Shown one piece after another: positions 11,722 to 20,700 of a stretch of DNA of 64,000 bases; position 1 is the first letter of the stretch; every line of letters begins with the position of its first letter. A program made the translations under genes and the position numbers. The notes below the pieces were generated by a model. It did no database searches, was not told the DNA's origin, and saw only the letters and a list, made by a program, of their open reading frames with translations. Origin of the DNA: Margaritifera margaritifera (lineage: Eukaryota > Mollusca > Bivalvia > Unionida > Margaritiferidae); assembly GCA_029931535.1 (NCBI GenBank), contig JAQPZY010001664.1:2071001-2135000 (forward strand), read 5' to 3'.

Positions 11722-14700
11722 TTGCATTCGTCAGAGTTTAATACATAGTTTAAACCTGTTTTCAGAAAACGTTTTATTGAAATTCTAATCCATTAACTTG
11801 TTTCAGTTATTATACATGTTGTAGGATCCATAATTTAGAAAAAAAAGTCTTTATCTCAAAACAAAAGATGAAGATTTTCAACCAGAAACAATATGCTTCA
11901 AATATTGATATGCTAACTTTCATTTTGAGAGGAAATTCTCAGTTTTTATCTTAGTAAAAAGGTTTCAGAAAGACAAGCAAGTCTTTAATCTTTAACACAT
12001 AAACTAGTCTAGCTGTGGCATGGGTACTGATAGATCTAATTAAAATTACAAAAAAAAGAAGAAAGAAAAAATAACTCCTTTGTGTCCCTATATTTTCTAT
12101 ACAAAATTATACTATCATGCAAATGGTATGGTACCATGATAGCCACAGAATCACACATGTCAAAGGAAGTGTAATTTCTAATCAGCCATATTTAGTAAAT
12201 GATCTGTTATAAACAATAAAAAACTGTATAATCATACTTCCTTCTCCAATGGTCATTTGATCCATTCTTCTGGTGAGATCATCTGGGGTAGATGACCTTT
12301 TTGCTGATGTTGATGTTGTTTCCTTGTGCTAAAATTCATGAATTCATTAATCTTCATTGTAACCCATTGTCAGAATTAAGAATAATAATTAAAATTTGAT
12401 TTGCATATATTTGTATTGGGACATCATGCCAAGGAAATGGCAGCAAAGTGCCCTTACCAAGGAGACATAGAGGCAGCCAACATTTCATCCTTTCCTAATC
12501 ATGATGCTTTCATGAATGATATGCAAGCTGTAAAACTGGATAGAGACTGCAAAAAATTGTGAGCAGGTAAATATACAAAAACAACTTTTGTATCGATAAA
12601 ATTATAAGTGTAGTTTTAATGTGAAAATTATATTTTTTGAAAATACTAACATGTGGTAAAGGATGGTGCTGAAGTGCAACAGCCTTGCCATGGTGCATTT
12701 GGTCTAATTGTCTGAAGACTATGAAAATAATTTCTAGGAATTCATGAGAAGACTGTTTTGTCCCACCTTTTGTCTATTCTAACTGCAAAGTACTGAAATC
12801 ATCTCAGAAATTTTTTAGAAACTCAAACATACCGAATTTGCTAACAAAAATATTATCTTATATGTTTGCGTTAACATGTTCAGAAATCTTTATCATGGCT
12901 TTTGACCTTGAATCTGATATTACTGAAATGGCCTCATTGCGGATACTGTCAAGAAATACCCACATTCTAAATCTGCTTTAATCCATAATTAATTTTGAAA
13001 AAAGAAAGCTACTGAACCGGCATAATTCAAGTTATTCTTAAGATATATCCGCAAACTGGGTTTGATAAAAATCAGTTCATACCTATTTATTGAAACAATG
13101 AAATACAAAGTTTGGTAAAATTATATTTGTATGTGTACTTTAGTCACTGTGTTCAAAATATCAGTTAACTACAAAAATGCAAGCAGTGACCTTTGACTTG
13201 ACTTCAAGGTCAGGTAAATGTAGGACTGGTTTTTAAACTCATTCACAATATCATGGACATATTAGTGGTCAGATCTGTACTATTTTCATTCAGGTATAAT
13301 TACAAATTGCAAGAGGTGTTTCAGTGACAATACCATGTCAATCCCATTATTTCTTTCAAGAAATGTAATGATAAGATTTTTTTGTGATGGCAACCATTAT
13401 AGCTGCAATGATGGAGGTCAGATCAGTAGCACTATAATCATTCAGGCAGGTTGGTTGGTTAGTTGGTTGGTTGGTTGGTTTTTCAGCCACACTTATCAAT
13501 GCATTATTGGCTATATCATGGCAAGGATCTGGGACCTTACAGAATCAGCTGATCCAGTCTGGCCTGGGTGGGTATCGAACCCATGACCTTGGATTGCAAG
13601 TCCAACACTCTACCAACTGATCTACTGCAGCTCACCATATCATTCAGGACCTACATATTTTTGTTATAGTGTTTTAGTGAAAAGCCCATATTGATACAAC
13701 CATCGGTTTAGAAGAAGTTGCCAAAAGTAGATTTTTAAGATGGGCACTAAATATGGATTTCTGGAAGTTTGATCAGCAACATATGGCAAGAAGTGTTTGA
13801 GTGCAAACCCCATGTCTATTTGATCTTCCTTTCAAGATGAGTAGCATGACATGATTCTCATGATAATGTATATGGTGGCCATATTGGGAAGTCATATCTA
13901 CATCATTTTCATTCAAAATCAAGTACATAACATAAGGAGTTAATGAAAGTCCCATGTTGATATGACCATCAGTAGTATAGGGGGACAATTTGGGATCCAA
14001 ATGAATTAAACATTACAGCAAATCTGGGATGTATGGGATTTATGAGAATTGAACATTAAGTCAAAATTTAGGTTTGTATGGGGTCTATAAGAATTTATTA
14101 TTATGGCAAATTTGGGACACTATTGGAGCCTATGAAAATTTAACATTAGTGTTTGGACCGCATGGAGACCATGTAAACTTAACATTAGTGTTTGTGATGG
14201 TATGGAGCTTAACAGAATTTGAAATTAGCATTTGGGATTTGGGATGATATGTGGTCTATGAAAAGTTAACAACTGGGTTTGGATGTATGTGGGGCTATGG
14301 GAATTTAACATTAGCACTTTTATAGTCACAACCCCCCCCCCCATGGTAATTTAACATTAAGGATAACCCTATAGCCCCTATTTTGAATTTAATGCTATAG
14401 CAGACTATGGGAATTTAACAATACAGATGTCACTATAGCCCTCTGTGGAAGTTTTAACATGATGTACAGACAGACAATTTTATATTTAATGACAGACAAG
14501 AACCACTCAGAAATTCACTAATGTTGTGTTGTCTGCTCAAGTGCACTTCTGAGGAATTCAAAATCAGGCCACTGACACATTTTGTTTTAGAAAAAGGTTG
14601 CAAGTTATAAATTTGATGTAATATTTGTGTGGCACCAATCAATGTTGTTACAGAGAGACAGAGAGGACTGTGTTTCCACCAAGAACACCAAACAGGCTTG

Positions 14701-17700
14701 CAGAAAATTTGCCATCAAGAAAATCCATGCACAGATGATGAGATGGTTTGTAGTAGTCAATATTCACATTTGTTGGCTCTGGTGAGACCATCTTTAAACC
14801 GATCATTGAACAAAGTGAAAAACGCTTCGATGCAATGTCGAGCATTAAAATAATATCCTTCAAGAATTCTCATCTCTTACACAGTCAGTTTGGTATTGGC
14901 TGCTAATGTCATTCATTTTTTCCTCCATAAAAACCAGTCTTTTTAATCCAAACATTCTTGTACTTGTTCATCTAATATTTCTACCACAAATGCGTTTGGT
15001 CCCTTGTGATATACAAGACCTAAGTGGGATAAATGACTTCTACCAAGGGTACTTCCCAATGGGTTTCATGGTCTAGTTGTGTGGAATGAGGTAATTTCAT
15101 TGTGAAACAGCACAGTTTGTTGATGGCAAAGACATCATAAAACTGTCACTGGGAAAAGTAAATAAAATTTACTGATCATTCTCATCTCTGATGAGTCGTC
15201 CGATTTCAAATGACTACTTTAAACATGTTCCATGATGTTACTGTGACCTCTTTTGATGTTTTTTATGGCTGGAGTGGCTATTGCTATAGCTGCTGTTGAT
15301 ATATTCTAACAACTGTTGGGAAGTAAGAAAGCAAATACACCTGCTTAGTAAAACTGTCCACAGTTGCTTATCCCCTTGTATCAAACTCAAGTTTCTAATA
15401 GCAGCTGAATCACACAATACACAGCATCAATCTGACAGAAAAGACTATTTCATTTTTGGAGGGCTTGTTCTCCACACAACACACGTTGTTGCTTTTCTTT
15501 CTGCAGTTCCTGTAGTGATGATACAGGTGAGGATGACACAAGGTTTAACAAGGATAACAGGTGAGGATGACCCAAGCTTTAATGACATGGTCACAAATTC
15601 TTATTTTTATATTCCATGAGTTACAAATCTGCAATCCAAGAATTGAAGCTAGGCAGATAACCTTTCTAATGCACTTTTACTTCTGCAACGTTTTCCCACA
15701 GTATATTTTCTTTGGTCAATGATTCTATTGATGCTGTATATGTCTTCATCTTTCTTGGTCATTTGTTGTAACTCGGGCAAGTAAAACATTCCTATTAAGC
15801 CTTCTCCATTCATATCTTTCAATTTACAGACATGTCCCATCCCACGAAACAATTCTGTTGTCCAGTTATTAAAAGTGCATTTCATGTTTCTGATGTGAAC
15901 CCAATCTTCTGTTCTTTTTAACACCAGAGTAGGAAGATGATGATGACTGCTGCTGCTGTGGTCTACTGGGTGGTTCTGATCCTTTGTTTCCTCAGGGGTC
16001 CAAAACAATCGATCAAAAACTTTCACTTCATCTAATTATATGATAGTACAATTGATTGTAGGCTTTCATGTGGTTGCACATCAATGTATTACAGCATGTG
16101 CTGATGTTTCTACATATGTTCTTTTAATGTTCTTTACAAACTTTCAGTCAAGAAAAAAATGAATGGATCAATTTCTTCAATTCCTCTTTAAACTGTCAAA
16201 TTGAGAAATTCAGTGCTTGTCCATTTCACATCGCAGAGAATGTTGATCACTTTGTTTCAATGCAATTTTCAGAGCTCACATTAACTCCAAATGTGTTTTG
16301 GCTGTCAAGGTATAAACCAAGCATATTTTGAAAACACATTGACCACACAAAACAAATAGTTGTAACCTTGACTGTATGAAGTAAAGTGAGAAAGATCAGC
16401 CAAATCTGATTGCCGTTGATGATCAATCCCTGTTAACCTCATCAGACTTCTCTGAAATTTGCATAAACTTTTGAGTTCAGCTTTAACAGCACAATACAAA
16501 ATTTTGAATTCCTCTGTAGCCTGCTGCATTCATAGTAACTGCTAGGCAAAAATGTGTCCGTTGTTAATAAGTCAACTGATTTTCAATGCACTTTGGTTGT
16601 GTATTATTGAGGTGGTTGCTTTTGTTGCGATGATTCATGTCTCTGATGAGCAATTATTAAAGGAGTGGATTATAATGCTCCCACTGGTGTATTCAGTTCT
16701 TTTTTCACTTTTTTCTTCACTTGTTTCTTATTGAGTTCCAATGGAAGGGCCTTGACATCATCTTTTTTTAACCAAGCTTTCATTTCTTGTCAAAACAATG
16801 AAGGTCTCGGCATTACTGCAAGACTTTTGGTCATAGGTGTTTTTGCTGATGGGATTTGGAAATCATGCGACTCTTCTCCTCTCTATCTCTCTTTCATGGT
16901 ATTGGCAGTGTATGTTGTTGTCATCTCCATGGCTGCTGTTTTTTCTTTGGTCATCAGATTCTTAAGGGCACTGAGAGTGGGCCAAGTGGTCTTGTCTAAA
17001 GATTTCTGATGAAACATTCTAAGACACTGCAAAGTTTGTCTGTACCGTTGTGATTTTTTTTTTTTCTGACAAGTCCATCAAAAATTTTGACTCTTGTTGC
17101 AAATGAGTCATCTCAGTGACTTTAGGACTGGATGCCAAGTGAGGTACCCACTATTTGTACCAACAGTGGACATCCATTAACCATTTGTAAGGGACTAACA
17201 TTATAGTTTTCATCCTTTTATAGAGTCAAGTGGTGCAGTATTGATGTCCTTCAAGAGTATGCTGTCCTTGTAATTTGAATCTGATACTGTTACAAATATA
17301 AGACATGCAACTTCAGCTTACAATCGACCTATCAAATGTAGAAGAAATCCTCCTTGTTGGACAAGCACTTTGTTCTTTTGGGTCACTGCAATTTTCTCTT
17401 TCACCATGTTTTGAAGAATGTGATGATGTGTTGATTTGAATGAGTGAAAAATATCGTGGAACAAGTGAGTGCAAGTAGTTTTTATAATTTTAAAGAGATG
17501 AAAGCAATGTGGCAGCATGTAAATCACTAGGCCACCCAAATGACTCCAATCATGAAACAAATCGGTACAAAATATCAAATAATATCGGGTAGTTGCTTTT
17601 AAAGCGACCAGTAATTACGCATCTGGCAAATGTGTAGCATCATCATTGGCATAATTAGGCCATTGTAATTCCAATTGTTTAGCCAACACATGTATTGGAG

Positions 17701-20700
17701 ATTTGTCTCTGAAACTTTTGAACAACACCATTTAATGGGCATTGAGACTAATAGTGCAATGCAATTTGCTTTGTTGAAATAAATTTTGTGTAATTTAAAT
17801 GATACTGGTGTTATGATTATGTCATTATGCACATAAAGTGAAGTTTAATTTCTTTCTCATCTTTACCTAATATGTCTAAGATAATGAGATGAGTTTGACT
17901 TAATTCAATTTTTAAAAAGCACTAGACAAGAAATCAGGTTTCACTATTTTTACATTTTCTTCATTGATTTATTGAAGTGCTTAATAATAGTCAAGAAAAA
18001 GACCTGATTATGAACAAAATAAAGCAATTTCACAAACCTTTCTCTCACTTTCCTCAGCATTTGCCTCCCTCCTGGATGATTTGTAATTGGACTGCTCCAG
18101 GTGTGGACAATCTGGAAACCATTTACAATGTTCTTTCCATGGATCATCCCCTGGCACCCATTTTTTTAAGCCACCATCACATGCATAGCATCTGACAATG
18201 TCCTCTTGACCTTGTAATGGAATGAGAGAAAGGTAAGACATTGAAAACAAAATTAGATGTAAACTTCAACTTATACAAATATAATTGGATTCTAACCATC
18301 ATATAGTAAATGTGTGACCAGACCTTTACATAGATTTGTTCAACATTGTGTGACAAGGTGGAAGATTTCACAAGAAGTGAATTAAATAAAAGTAAGCTCT
18401 TATGTTCTTATACTTTGGAACATCTATCTCTACGTCTATGAAAATATTAACCTCGCCATCTATTGGATCGTAAGCTTCAAATCTTTGACATTCCAATATT
18501 CAGTTTCAAATTTTTGGATAAGTAATGGAATAATAATAAAAAAATATGCTAAACTATTCAAGTGTGAGCTTGCCTAGCCATAATAAGATACACTGCAGGG
18601 TGATCTCTCTCTCTCTTCACTAATATTTAACATATAATTTTTTTTATTCTTTATCTTTTACATTCAACTGAAGTCGTGTACTTCACTACACTGAGTCTTT
18701 ATGGAGTTGTGACAATATATGTAAGGTAGAACTTATAGCCCTATATCTTTTCTAACTACTACTAGACATCATATTAGCAAAGTCTTTTCTAACTACTACT
18801 AGACATCATATTAGCAAAGTCTTTTCCAACTACTACTAGACATCATATTAGCAAAGTCTTTTCTAACTACTACTAGACATCATATTGGCAAAGTCTTTTC
18901 CAACTACTACTAGACATCATATTAGCAAAGTCTTTTCTAACTACTACTAGACATCATATTAGCAAAGTCTTTTCTAACTACTACTAGGCATCATATTAGC
19001 AAAGTCTTTTCTAACTACTACTAGACATCATATTAGCAAAGTCTTTTCTAACTACTACTAGACATCATATTAGCAAAGTCTTTTCTAACTACTACTTGAC
19101 ATCATATTAGCAAAGTCTTTTCTAACTACTACTTGACATCATATTAGCAAAGTCTTTTCCAACTACTACTAGACATCATATTAGCAAAGTCTTTTCTAAC
19201 TACTACTAGGCATCATATTAGCAAAGTCTTTTCTAACTACTACTAGACATCATATTAGCAAAGTCTTTTCTAACTACTACTAGACATCATATTAGCAAAG
19301 TCTTTTCTAACTACTACTTGACATCATATTAGCAAAGTCTTTTCCAACTACTACTAGACATCATATTAGCAAAGTCTTTTCCAACTACTACTAGACATCA
19401 TATTAGCAAAGTCTTTTCTAACTACTACTAGACATCATATTAGCAAAAGTCTTTTCCAACTACTGCTAGACATCATATTAGTAAAGTGCTTTTATATGCC
19501 ATGATGATGCTAACAACCTGTTCTCAGGACCTGATGTAATTTTCCTAAATCCTTTTCTTGCAAGATTAGGTGTCATTTACCAAGCAGAATTACTGAATTA
19601 CCTTCTCTTTTTCTCCATAAGAAACACTTAGGTCCAGCTAAACCGAACATGCTTAATCACTGAAGGTTAAAAAATGTATGATTCTAGGAGCTCAGGATAC
19701 TGTTTCATCTTTTATATAATATAAAATGTACATGAAAAATTATCACTGTGCATGCAATAAATTCATGGCATTTACAAAATCTGAGAGCAGGCCATTGATT
19801 AGAAATAAAGAAGATAGGAATAATTTAAATTTTAAAAATAATCCCATACATACTGTTCAATATAATAATAGTTCACTTTACCAAAGTCATTTACTACAAT
19901 GCCTTTCCAAGTATACATACCTGTGTAGTAAAACCCAGCAGCTGCTATTATATGGACATTCACCCCAGAGATGACAGGGAATCTTGCAAAAGTTGAAAGT
20001 CTCACTCTATTGGATGAATATTCTGGAGATCTAATCTTCTTATTATCCCAATGAGATAAATGTTTTTCTGAAGAAAATTCATAAAGCTCATTATTAAATA
20101 CTAGTTTGACTCATCATCATAACATTCTTGTATACATAGAATTTAATACTGCAAGTGCCTCAGGTAATGAAATTGCAGTGGTTGCCATAGAGCACTTCCT
20201 TCATTTTCATACAAATATTCTTGCACTGCTGGCCGGTAAGGCATGATCTATGAAAACATGTAGGTTTTACTGTTTTAATCTTTTTCTTTTGAACCCACAC
20301 TCCACGTTTCTCAAATTTAAGAAGAATAAATTTTTCCTCAGTTTCATTTAAAAAAATTCGGAGTTTCCGACATGACAAAAATTGTCTTGCATCCAACGTT
20401 GGACTGAATAACTTCACCAAATTACATTGCAGGGTAAATAATGTCTGAATATTTTTCAAAGGATTTAGCAAAAAGTCTGTGTTTAGCAAATTTTCAATAA
20501 TGCTTAAATAGTTAAAAGAAAAGTGAAGGTGGCATAGCACATTTTTAAAAGGACTATATTTTACTTCCAGATATCATGTGTCAGGCACCTATGCATAAGA
20601 TCATTTACTTCCAGATATCATGTCAGGCACCTATGCATAAGATGTCATGTGTCAGGCACCTATGTATAAGATGTCATGTCTCAGACACCTATGCATAAGA

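Larger units (their letters stand above)
14450..17600 (-). mobile_element. Decayed Polinton/Maverick element inside an IAP intron
   Basis: Three separate gene remnants, all on the minus strand and all typical of Polintons (Mavericks), lie in order: a small 'LVQQGGFL' gene, an integrase with chromodomain-like tail, and a 'WEVxLxEIxYP' gene. Polintons are large virus-like DNA transposons encoding integrase, polymerase B, protease, ATPase and capsid proteins. Polymerase, ATPase and protease were not recognised, and no terminal repeats were found. All frames are broken by stops and shifts. The relic is co-oriented with the host gene. Boundaries are approximate. Confidence 0.75.

Noticed and set aside
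13565..13634. tRNA-Ala(TGC) gene
   Set aside because: A and B boxes and an anticodon-like loop are present, but the acceptor stem does not pair and the sequence continues into a SINE body with an (AACC)n tail.
18746..19486. CRISPR-like array of 37-bp repeats
   Set aside because: The units are contiguous with no unique spacers, and they lie in an intron of an animal gene. It is a minisatellite.
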